Shown here piece after piece: positions 1 through 5,212 of a DNA stretch of 5,212 nucleotides (its first letter is position 1; each line of letters opens with the position of its first letter). The notes below the pieces were generated by a model. It saw only the letters and a list, made by a program, of their open reading frames with translations, was not told where the DNA came from and made no database searches. The stretch is taken from the NCBI GenBank assembly GCA_964641175.1, contig CAZXLJ010000167.1, forward strand, positions 1 through 5,212, given 5' to 3'. Made by a program: the position numbers and the translations under genes. Source of the DNA: CAYNST01 sp964641175. GTDB lineage: Bacteria > Pseudomonadota > Gammaproteobacteria > Pseudomonadales > Cellvibrionaceae.

Positions 1-1
1 C

Positions 2-73
2 CGCAGCTACCCTGTCCGAAAAGATGCGAGCGCCCGTCTGGATGCGCTGAAGTTTCAGGAACGACCGGGGTGA
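2..73 (+). CDS. Possible C-terminal end of an unidentified upstream protein (5' partial)
   Basis: Reading from base 2, the frame is open from the left edge and ends at TGA 71-73. It gives about 23 residues, ending in LDALKFQERPG. The stop lies 3 bases before the ATG of the transporter gene and overlaps its probable ribosome binding site, a spacing typical of an operon. The peptide is too short to assign to a family. The other two forward frames are also open for a short distance (stops at 48-50 and 85-87), so an open frame alone is weak evidence. The choice of this frame rests on the stop position and reasonable codon use. Confidence 0.35.
   Translation, partial: RSYPVRKDASARLDALKFQERPG
67..72 (+). 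promoter_or_regulatory. Probable ribosome binding site of the VIT transporter
   Basis: GGGGTG lies 4 bases before the ATG at 77, with the core GGGG 6 bases away. A further AGGA at 57-60 is too far upstream. The site overlaps the TGA of the possible upstream reading frame, which would fit translational coupling. Confidence 0.45.
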
Positions 74-76
74 CTT

Positions 77-766
77 ATGACCCATGAGCAGGCTCACAGA
101 TCCCACCGCGCCGGCTGGTTGCGGGCCGCCGTGCTGGGCGCGAACGATGGTGTGGTGTCTACGGCAAGCCTGATTATCGGGATCGCCGCGGGCGGCGCGA
201 CCCTTGAGGCCATCTTGCTCTCCGGCAGCGCCGGTCTGGTGGCCGGCGCCATGTCCATGGCGGCAGGCGAGTTCGTATCCGTCAGCTCTCAAGCCGATAC
301 CGAAAAGGCTGATCTCGCCCTGGAGCGCAGGTCTCTCGCGGAAAACCCTGAATCTGAGCGGGATGAGCTCGCCAGGATCTATCGGTCCCGTGGGCTCGAT
401 TCGCAACTGGCAAGGCAGGTGGCTGACCAGCTGATGGAGCACGATGCCTTGGCCGCACACGCTCGGGATGACATCGGCATACCGCTGAATTCCACGGCCA
501 AACCCCTGCAGGCCGCCATCTATTCGGCCGTGGCATTTTCACTGGGCGCCGCATTGCCTTTGCTGGCGACCTGGTTGTCGGGCGGCGACAATCTGAATCT
601 GCTGGTTTCTGTCACATCGCTGATTTGTCTCGCCTTGCTCGGTAGCCTTGCCGCCCAGATCGGCGGGGCGTCGAAATTCCGGGGCGCGCTGCGGGTGACG
701 TTTTTGGGAGCGGGTGCCATGGCAATCACCGCGCTGGCGGGAACGCTGTTTGGTGTGGCGGTTTAA
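77..766 (+). CDS. VIT1/CCC1-family Fe(II)/Mn(II) transporter
   Basis: This 229-residue inner-membrane protein belongs to the VIT family (plant vacuolar iron transporter VIT1, yeast CCC1), whose members move Fe2+ and/or Mn2+ out of the cytoplasm, usually by proton exchange. The N-terminal signature GANDGVVSTASLIIG (21-35) carries Asp24, which matches the transport-path Asp of plant VIT1. The second helix has GAMSMAAGEF (57-66), with Met59, Met61 and Glu65 as likely metal ligands. About residues 67-140 form the hydrophilic, acidic segment between helices 2 and 3 (Glu83, 89, 92, 94 and 97, then Met120-Glu121), the usual cytoplasmic metal-binding helices. Three more membrane segments follow, at about 145-167, 174-196 and 203-228. 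The length is normal for bacterial members, and there is no N-terminal ferritin-like domain of the MbfA type. The start is supported by GGGGTG at 67-72. The exact metal cannot be read from the sequence, and no iron-box regulator site was visible in the short upstream stretch. Confidence 0.93.
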   Translation: MTHEQAHRSHRAGWLRAAVLGANDGVVSTASLIIGIAAGGATLEAILLSGSAGLVAGAMSMAAGEFVSVSSQADTEKADLALERRSLAENPESERDELARIYRSRGLDSQLARQVADQLMEHDALAAHARDDIGIPLNSTAKPLQAAIYSAVAFSLGAALPLLATWLSGGDNLNLLVSVTSLICLALLGSLAAQIGGASKFRGALRVTFLGAGAMAITALAGTLFGVAV

Positions 767-803
767 GGGATGAACCGGCGTGGGGGAAGCGGGTCCCCGG
801 ATG

Positions 804-844
804 AAAAATGAAAGACGGTGCCCGGCCCGTGAGGCGGACACCGT
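804..844 (-). terminator. Rho-independent terminator of the YceI gene
   Basis: On the minus strand, 12 bases after the YceI stop codon, arms at 844-835 and 824-815 pair over 10 positions (ACGGTGTCCG with CGGGCACCGT, one A-C mismatch) around a 10-base loop. The minus-strand bases that follow read CTTTCATTTTTC (814-803), a T-rich tail in the right place. In the plus direction the hairpin is not followed by a T-run, so it should mainly stop leftward transcription. Confidence 0.65.
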
Positions 845-856
845 TGACCGGGAAGG

Positions 857-1519
857 TTACTCGGCGGATTTCTTGGCGTCTTTGGCTGCAGGGGCTTTCT
901 TGTCGGAACCTGTGGTGCCTTCTTCCTTGTCCGGCGCACCCTGACGGATTCCTTCAGCGGTCAGCAGGATTTCCACGGTCTCGGCAGCTGGCCCAAGATC
1001 TTTCATGTTGATGCCCCATTCTGCGGGTTTGATAACGGCACGACCTTCAAAGCCGGCCCGGAAGCCGCCCCAGGGATCTTCGCCCATGCCGATCCGCTGG
1101 ATGTCCATGACAACCGGTTTGGTCACGCCGTGCATGGTCAGTTCTCCATGAACCTGCGCGCGGGCCGGGTTCATTTTGACGTATTTGGTGCTGACGAATT
1201 TGGCTTTGGGAAATTTTTTGACGTCGAGGTAATCGCCGCTGCGCAGGTGCTTGTCGCGCTGGGCGTGATTGGTGTCGAGACTGGTCATGTCGATATCAAC
1301 CGAAACCGTACTCTTCTCCGGTGCCTTGCTGTCGTATTCAAACTGACCTTCGAACTTGTTAAAACGGCCGTACAGCCAGCTGTAGCCCAGATGCTTCACC
1401 CGGAACTGGATAAAAGCATGCGCGCCTTCCGTATCGATCTTGTAGGTGGCGGCCGAGGCCGGAGTGGCCAGCGCCATCAGGCTGCCCAGCAGTACAACGG
1501 AAGCAAGTACTCGTTTCAT
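857..1519 (-). CDS. yceI: YceI-family periplasmic lipid-binding protein
   Basis: This 220-residue exported protein has a YceI domain, a lipocalin-like beta barrel that binds isoprenoid or other long-chain lipids in structurally studied family members. Residues 1-23 form a clear Sec signal peptide: MKR, a hydrophobic core and the ASA cleavage motif (21-23), giving a mature start at Ala24. Conserved blocks resemble E. coli YceI as I recall it: EGAHAFIQFR (31-40), HLGYSWLYGRF (43-53), DTNHAQRDKHLR (82-93), LTMHGVTKPV (127-136), EDPWGGFRAGFEG (147-159) and DLGPAAETVE (174-183). It is longer than the roughly 191-residue E. coli protein because of a C-terminal tail rich in Lys, Ala and Glu (about 193-220). 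The start is supported by AGGAG at 1534-1530. No cytochrome b561 partner (yceJ), which adjoins yceI in E. coli, lies beside it here. The physiological ligand is unknown. Confidence 0.95.
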   Translation of the reverse strand: MKRVLASVVLLGSLMALATPASAATYKIDTEGAHAFIQFRVKHLGYSWLYGRFNKFEGQFEYDSKAPEKSTVSVDIDMTSLDTNHAQRDKHLRSGDYLDVKKFPKAKFVSTKYVKMNPARAQVHGELTMHGVTKPVVMDIQRIGMGEDPWGGFRAGFEGRAVIKPAEWGINMKDLGPAAETVEILLTAEGIRQGAPDKEEGTTGSDKKAPAAKDAKKSAE

Positions 1520-1529
1520 TTCTTCGATT

Positions 1530-1534
1530 CTCCT
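1530..1534 (-). promoter_or_regulatory. Ribosome binding site of the YceI gene
   Basis: On the minus strand AGGAG lies 10 bases upstream of the ATG at 1519-1517. The purine-rich spacer and the good signal peptide that follows confirm this start. Confidence 0.6.
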
Positions 1535-1706
1535 GAATGTTTTACTTTCACCTTTAAAGGCGTGTGGGGCATATTAAGCCGGAATCGATTACGCGTGCCA
1601 GTTTCGATTTGACTCTTGCAGGTTCTTTTAACCGCACCACAAATTTGAATATGTCGATGGAACCAGCCAGAATCCGGCGGATCTTTTCTTAATCATGGAA
1701 ATACGT

Positions 1707-1712
1707 AAAGGA
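1707..1712 (+). promoter_or_regulatory. Ribosome binding site of the Lgt-like gene
   Basis: AAAGGA ends 8 bases before the ATG at 1721. Nearby ATGs at 1695 and 1713 are out of frame with the long ORF, so the 1721 start is preferred. Confidence 0.55.
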
Positions 1713-1720
1713 ATGGAAGT

Positions 1721-2638
1721 ATGTCGTACCCCTATTTAAGTGACCTGGTCAATGATCTCACCGGGGCAGAATGGATCCTGCCGATTCCGATGTTCGGGCT
1801 CTTCGTGGGTCTGGCGATCATGGTCTCGGCAAGGGTGGGCAGAAATGAGGTGATTCGATATGAGCAGCTTGGATTTCTCCCTGCAGGTGGCATTTGCCGC
1901 GCTCGGGACATCCTGCCCAATCTCATAGTGATTGTGTCGCTACTGGGCATTATGGGCGCGCGGCTTTTCCATATCCTCGAATATCCCCACCAGTTTTTGC
2001 ACGATCCAATGGGTATGATCCTCACTCGAGGAGGTTTCTCCATTTATGGCGGGCTGCTGGTCGGCGCTGTAGCCGGCATGGTGTATGTAAAGAAGAAGCG
2101 GTTGCCAGTGCTTCCCATGCTTGACGCCATGGCGCCTGCACTGGCGCTGGGATACGGAATCGGTAGGGTTGGTTGTCAGATTTCGGGCGACGGCGACTGG
2201 GGAATTCCGGCAGACCTGAGTCTGAAGCCGGAATGGCTCCCGCAATGGTTCTGGTCTCAGACTTACGATAACAATATTGCGGGTATCGTCATTGAAAGTC
2301 CGGGGGTCTATCCGACTCCTGTATATGAAGTATTCGCCGCATTTGCCATTTTCGGTTTTCTCTGGCTGCTCAGGGGAAGCCGGCACCGCGCGGGCCATGT
2401 TTTTTTCATGTACCTGATATTCAGCGGTTTTGCGAGGCTGTTGATCGAAAAAATTCGTATCAACAGCCAGTACGAATTACTCGGCATGCAATTCACTCAA
2501 GCCGAATTTATTTCGACAGTGCTCATTATTGGCGGTCTTTATGGCGTCGTTGTAACTTCAAACAGTCATCGAATCTGGAGGCTCGCGTTTGCCGTGAGCG
2601 TAGCGGGCGTACTATCCGCCTGCAGTGTTTTGGTATAA
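1721..2638 (+). CDS. Prolipoprotein diacylglyceryl transferase (Lgt) family membrane protein, divergent
   Basis: This 305-residue polytopic inner-membrane protein has the Lgt fold. True Lgt transfers diacylglycerol from phosphatidylglycerol to the lipobox Cys of prelipoproteins. Family marks in order are FGLFVG (25-30), GARLFHILEYP (79-89), RGGFSIYGGLLVG (103-115), GYGIGRVGCQISGDGDWG (144-161), YPTPVYE (197-203) and FARLLIEKIR (237-246). The arginines matching E. coli R143 and R239 (here R149 and R239), and E243, are kept. Other important E. coli positions differ: Y26 is Phe25, H103 is Tyr109, N146 is Cys152 and Y235 is Ser235. The SGDGDWG form of the signature belongs, as far as I recall, to a divergent subgroup usually named only by family. 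It may act on another substrate, or catalyse with different residues. The last helix (about 284-304) ends in LSAC. I did not assign the symbol lgt. The following small gene starts 45 bases downstream on the same strand. Confidence 0.85.
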   Translation: MSYPYLSDLVNDLTGAEWILPIPMFGLFVGLAIMVSARVGRNEVIRYEQLGFLPAGGICRARDILPNLIVIVSLLGIMGARLFHILEYPHQFLHDPMGMILTRGGFSIYGGLLVGAVAGMVYVKKKRLPVLPMLDAMAPALALGYGIGRVGCQISGDGDWGIPADLSLKPEWLPQWFWSQTYDNNIAGIVIESPGVYPTPVYEVFAAFAIFGFLWLLRGSRHRAGHVFFMYLIFSGFARLLIEKIRINSQYELLGMQFTQAEFISTVLIIGGLYGVVVTSNSHRIWRLAFAVSVAGVLSACSVLV

Positions 2639-2672
2639 CGCTGGGACGGCACCGGGGCTCACCGTTTAACGC

Positions 2673-2676
2673 AGGA
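2673..2676 (+). promoter_or_regulatory. Ribosome binding site of the 95-residue ORF
   Basis: AGGA lies 7 bases before the ATG at 2684. This is good spacing and the main support for reading the small ORF as a translated gene. Confidence 0.55.
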
Positions 2677-2683
2677 ACAAGAG

Positions 2684-2971
2684 ATGGCAAACACCGAGCC
2701 AATGTCAGGGCAAGATAAACAGCAATATCTACAAGCACTGAACAGTGCGCTGCAGACCCATCCGCATTACCGTGCGCCGATGGCGTTCGTGAATATCGGG
2801 GTGGGTGAGGGCAAGCTGATTTTCCATATACGCCCCACCGACATTCGTCCCGCTTCACCGCAATACAAGGCCTTCGAAGACATTGCCAGCATCCTGACTT
2901 TGAGCGGTGACACCCTGCCATTCGAAATCCGGCCCGCAGATCCTGGTGAAAGATTTTTGACCAGTTATTAA
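2684..2971 (+). CDS. Small soluble protein of unknown function (95 residues)
   Basis: I do not recognise this protein. It has no signal peptide, no membrane segment and no cysteine, so it is probably cytoplasmic. Residues 9-25 (GQDKQQYLQALNSALQT) look helical and amphipathic. The middle (32-50) alternates hydrophobic and polar residues, ending KLIFHIR, as in beta strands, followed by a Pro-rich turn at 51-59. A second helix (about 61-72) and a strand near FEIRP (80-84) follow, so a small alpha/beta domain is plausible. A good ribosome binding site, codon use like its neighbours and placement 45 bases after the Lgt-like gene support a real gene in the same transcript. The protein ends 42 bases before the stop of the convergent propeller gene. 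The opposite-strand ORF over this region has no such support. Confidence 0.7.
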   Translation: MANTEPMSGQDKQQYLQALNSALQTHPHYRAPMAFVNIGVGEGKLIFHIRPTDIRPASPQYKAFEDIASILTLSGDTLPFEIRPADPGERFLTSY

Positions 2972-2993
2972 GTGCCGGCCGCGGTAAACTCAG

Positions 2994-3008
2994 CGGGCTC
3001 CTTGCCCG
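2994..3008. terminator. Possible weak hairpin between convergent genes
   Basis: CGGGC (2994-2998), a 5-base loop and GCCCG (3004-3008) form a short all-GC stem in the 42-base gap between two converging stop codons. Neither strand has a proper T-run: the minus strand reads CTGAGTTTACC after the stem and the plus strand has none. Its place is right for a shared terminator, but the signal is weak. Confidence 0.25.
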
Positions 3009-3013
3009 GGTCG

Positions 3014-5212
3014 TCACAACGGAGCCAGTTCGATCATTCGATGAATCCGGTCGTCGCTGCACATACCTTCCTGCAAAATTATTCCTTCCTCCACCTGAGG
3101 GACATAGCCATCGAACTCTACCTCCAATGACATTTCGCCCGCGAAGTCGCCAGTGTAGGCATAGTTGCAAGTCGTAACCGCACCAGTTTCGGAGCCCGCC
3201 TCGCCACCGCTGCCAAAAAAGCCAAGGGGCTGCTTATTGCCGTTTTGAACGACATGGACGGCACCGTTGAGGCAGCTCGACCCGGCAGGGACGACGACCG
3301 TGACTTCAAGTACCGTAGTCTGTGCAAGACCGCAATCGTAAAGGTACAGGCTATCGCGTTGAGGGATAACGTGGCACTCGTTCCGAAAAACGCGGACTCC
3401 CCGCCGGGCGGTTTCGAAGCCGGGCAATTCGGCCGTAAGCGTGTAGAAGCCAGCGCGTTCGCTGGCGCCGGTGAATTTGCAGGATTGTGAATCGGAGTCG
3501 TCGGGATCGCGTTGGGGCTGCAGAACTTCGACGTAGTCTCCCTCGGTAATGGTGATTTCAGTCGCGCAGGCATCGTGCTCTGTCTCGCTTTCTGTCTCGC
3601 TTTCCAGGATGACATCAAACTCAATGCCATTGACCAGATCGGTCGTGCACAGGACTGAGGCGTTAATTGGACCTTCGGCTGCCTCTGGTGCGTCCCATGG
3701 TGCGGCCCAGACTGCGTTGTTGTACGCATAAAATGCAGCATCTCCCTGCAGCAGGCCCCGGCTGTAAGGCGGGGAGTAGACATCTTTGCCGCTCGCGGTT
3801 TCCAGCAGACCTGCATCCACAAGGGTAGCGTCGCTACCGGCCAGGCCGGTGACTTCCAGCATTTGAAGACCATTACTGTGGTGCCGCGTAGCTATGCCGC
3901 TGTCACCGCCATCCTCAATAACATACGACCAGGATTGATACGGAAACGCGATTCGCCATTCGTCTTCGCTCACTTGAAGAAGTGACAGCGCGCGCAGATT
4001 TTGCAGCGCTTCACTTTGCTGCGAATCTGCGTCGAATGTCACCCGGCCCGCCACGACGGGGTCGGCCGCGGAGATATCAATCAGTTCAGCTTTTATTCCC
4101 TGAGCGGAGCCCGGTTCGGCCGCGTCGCGCCCCAGCGTAAACAGATAGCGCTCATTGAGCGGATGTATGTATGTGGCAAAACCTGGAATTTCCAGTTCAC
4201 CGGCCACTTTCGGATCAAACGGGTCGCTCAGATCCAGGGCGTACAACGGATCGGTGCGCTGAAAGGTCACGATGAAAGCGCGTTCGGCTTCGAAACGTAC
4301 TGCGTAGATATCCTCATTGGGCTTGCCGATGGGCTCCGGCCGCGTGTCATTGGGCAAGCTGGCAACGACTTCGAGATTCTCGCCCGCCGGTTCGAGAATA
4401 AATAACTGGTGCCTGGGACCAGTATCGCGGGAGGTAGTCACTATCCGCAGACGACCGTCGTGCTCATGCAGGCGAAAAGCCGGGTCGCTATTGCCGCTGA
4501 TCCGGCCGGGCACCGAGCCTGTGGCTGTATAGTCGAGACCGGCTTCTTCATTCAGTGAAAATTTGTGAATAGCAGTGCTGACCGCGGGGGAATCGGCTGG
4601 TTCGACCACGGTGCCGGTGACATAAAGAGAATCCGTAGTCATGCTGATGGATGTCTGGCCAGCATGTATACACCGACTGGACAGTAATGTCTGCTGACTC
4701 AGGTCGATGGCGGTTATGTGGGTCAGTGCCAGGAACCCGTGATTATCGGACAGACCATCCTGGACGTAACAGTCTGTCGTCAACGGTTGCGCTGATGCAT
4801 CTCCCGATCTGAATTTCGGCAGCAGAGCCGGAAGAGAGGTGCCACTGAGAAGCTGTTCATTTTGCTGACGTGTCGCAGCATCACCCCAGTCGTACTGCAA
4901 AGGCTCAACCCAAGGCGCGTACAGCGTGATCAGGTAGAGCACGTCACCGATTTTCCGGCTGTCAATCAACCTCCCGTCCAATTCGAACTTCCACGAACGC
5001 GCAGGTGACGTAACATTTTCCACGTCGACCAACTGGACTTGAACCAGGCCATTTCGTGGCGTTGGTAAAACCGGTGCTGCCACGGAAGCGAGACTGACAG
5101 GTGCATCGGAAGCCGCGCCAGACTCTGAAGGTGATGTGGGGGTCTGTGCCGGGGCAGGCGCGGGTGTCGGAGTCGGAGTCGGAGTCGGAGTCGGAGTCGG
5201 AGTCGGAGTCGG
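3014..5212 (-). CDS. Secreted beta-propeller protein with two C-terminal Cys-rich modules (5' partial)
   Basis: The frame ends at TGA 3016-3014 and is open to the right edge: 732 residues are visible and the start lies outside. Numbering here begins at Val (GTG) 5083-5081, a possible but unlikely start because 43 open codons precede it, including a run of eight Thr-Pro pairs. Residues about 12-480 match the Beta_propel family (Pfam PF09826) of exported propeller proteins. Typical strings are FELDGRLIDSRKIGDVLYLI (33-52), FRLHEHDGRLRIVTTS (203-218), YAVRFEAERAFIVTF (260-274), DPLYALDLSDPFDPKVAGEL (278-297) and IPGFATYIHPLNERYLFTLG (299-318). Cys105 and Cys138 could form a disulfide. After the propeller come two related modules of four Cys each (Cys479-570 and Cys584-675), resembling carboxypeptidase-regulatory-like domains. 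The Cys pattern implies export, but the signal peptide is not in the window. Ligand and role are unknown; adhesion or surface binding is only a guess. Confidence 0.9.
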   Translation of the reverse strand, partial: PTPTPTPTPTPTPTPTPAPAPAQTPTSPSESGAASDAPVSLASVAAPVLPTPRNGLVQVQLVDVENVTSPARSWKFELDGRLIDSRKIGDVLYLITLYAPWVEPLQYDWGDAATRQQNEQLLSGTSLPALLPKFRSGDASAQPLTTDCYVQDGLSDNHGFLALTHITAIDLSQQTLLSSRCIHAGQTSISMTTDSLYVTGTVVEPADSPAVSTAIHKFSLNEEAGLDYTATGSVPGRISGNSDPAFRLHEHDGRLRIVTTSRDTGPRHQLFILEPAGENLEVVASLPNDTRPEPIGKPNEDIYAVRFEAERAFIVTFQRTDPLYALDLSDPFDPKVAGELEIPGFATYIHPLNERYLFTLGRDAAEPGSAQGIKAELIDISAADPVVAGRVTFDADSQQSEALQNLRALSLLQVSEDEWRIAFPYQSWSYVIEDGGDSGIATRHHSNGLQMLEVTGLAGSDATLVDAGLLETASGKDVYSPPYSRGLLQGDAAFYAYNNAVWAAPWDAPEAAEGPINASVLCTTDLVNGIEFDVILESETESETEHDACATEITITEGDYVEVLQPQRDPDDSDSQSCKFTGASERAGFYTLTAELPGFETARRGVRVFRNECHVIPQRDSLYLYDCGLAQTTVLEVTVVVPAGSSCLNGAVHVVQNGNKQPLGFFGSGGEAGSETGAVTTCNYAYTGDFAGEMSLEVEFDGYVPQVEEGIILQEGMCSDDRIHRMIELAPL
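3579..3602. repeat. 12-base tandem repeat, two copies, inside the propeller gene
   Basis: TCTGTCTCGCTT occurs twice in a row (3579-3590 and 3591-3602). On the coding strand it encodes the acidic stretch ESETESETE (494-502) between two cysteines of the first C-terminal module. The unit is a multiple of three, so copy changes would keep the frame. Confidence 0.8.
5166..5212. repeat. Hexanucleotide microsatellite encoding a Thr-Pro tract, running off the window
   Basis: GTCGGA is repeated 7.8 times without error from 5166 to the last base. Read on the minus strand in the propeller gene's frame it encodes alternating Thr and Pro, followed by an Ala-Pro rich stretch (APAPAQTPTSPS). As the unit is 6 bases, expansion or contraction alters tract length without a frameshift. 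The window ends inside the repeat, so its full length is unknown and may be misassembled. Confidence 0.95.

Larger units (their letters stand above)
1520..1720. promoter_or_regulatory. Divergent intergenic region between the YceI and Lgt-like genes
   Basis: These 201 bases separate two divergently transcribed genes, so they should carry both promoters. The stretch is more AT-rich than its surroundings. Neither promoter is convincing by eye. On the plus strand, TTGAAT (1645-1650), 17 bases, then CAGAAT (1668-1673) is a modest sigma-70-like pair. On the minus strand, a TAATAT hexamer inside GGCTTAATATG (about 1579-1569) is a possible -10 with a poor -35. Three short perfect palindromes are present: CCTTTAAAGG (1551-1560), AATCGATT (1583-1590) and ACGCGT (1591-1596). 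I saw no long ORF that would be real and no RNA gene. Confidence 0.5.

Noticed and set aside
783..798. GGGGA/TCCCC hairpin after the transporter gene
   Set aside because: The stem is only 5 base pairs and no T-run follows on the plus strand, so it is not a convincing terminator for the transporter.
1589..1604. TGGCACG on the minus strand as a sigma-54 promoter for YceI
   Set aside because: The -24 element fits, but the -12 position reads ATCG instead of TTGC, so the essential GC is missing.
1130..1612. A 160-codon plus-strand ORF opposite the YceI gene
   Set aside because: It lies almost wholly antisense to a clearly conserved YceI coding region, has no family features and no good ribosome binding site.
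1609..1614. TTGACT as a -35 box for the Lgt-like gene
   Set aside because: It is a good -35 match, but no acceptable -10 lies 16-18 bases downstream.
2526..3170. A 214-codon minus-strand ORF across the Lgt-like end, the 95-residue gene and the propeller end
   Set aside because: It overlaps three better supported genes, is rich in Arg, Cys and Pro as expected of a GC-rich shadow frame, and shows no domain.
3118..3873. A 251-codon minus-strand ORF inside the propeller gene
   Set aside because: It is an alternate frame of the real gene, with Pro/Ser/Arg-rich composition and no recognisable motif.
1..5212. CRISPR arrays, tRNA or rRNA genes, insertion sequences, toxin-antitoxin or defence genes
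   Set aside because: I saw no spaced direct repeats, cloverleaf-like sequence, transposase or recombinase motif, or terminal inverted repeats. The only tandem repeats are coding microsatellites in the propeller gene.

Overview
The window is GC-rich bacterial DNA, densely packed with genes and with no sign of mobile elements. A YceI protein that closely resembles the E. coli protein from memory, a bacterial VIT-type metal transporter and a secreted beta-propeller protein together point to a Gram-negative proteobacterium, most likely a gammaproteobacterium. Marine or other environmental gammaproteobacteria fit, but the sequence does not fix the genus. The last bases lie inside a simple hexanucleotide repeat, so the right edge may be an assembly break.

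Layout, left to right. (1) Bases 2-73 may be the end of an unidentified upstream gene, whose stop overlaps the likely ribosome binding site of the next gene. (2) 77-766 (+) encodes a five-helix VIT1/CCC1-family iron/manganese transporter. (3) 857-1519 (-) encodes a periplasmic YceI-family lipid-binding protein, convergent with the transporter and followed by a good rho-independent terminator. (4) 1520-1720 is a divergent intergenic region that must hold the start signals for YceI and for the rightward genes. (5) 1721-2638 (+) encodes a divergent relative of prolipoprotein diacylglyceryl transferase (Lgt). Several residues important in E. coli Lgt are replaced in it. (6) 2684-2971 (+) encodes a 95-residue protein I do not recognise, probably co-transcribed with the Lgt relative. 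(7) 3014 to the right edge (-) encodes a large extracytoplasmic protein: most of a beta-propeller domain (Pfam Beta_propel type) plus two Cys-rich modules at the C-terminus. Its reading frame stays open through a Thr-Pro repeat to the window edge, so its true start is outside.

The genes do not form one obvious pathway. The common theme is the cell envelope: a membrane metal transporter, a periplasmic lipocalin-like protein, a membrane protein of the lipoprotein-modifying fold, and a probably exported propeller protein. I found no convincing new multi-gene system. The points most worth a second look are the residue substitutions in the Lgt relative, the duplicated Cys-rich C-terminal modules of the propeller protein, and the Thr-Pro microsatellite that probably lies in a propeller loop.
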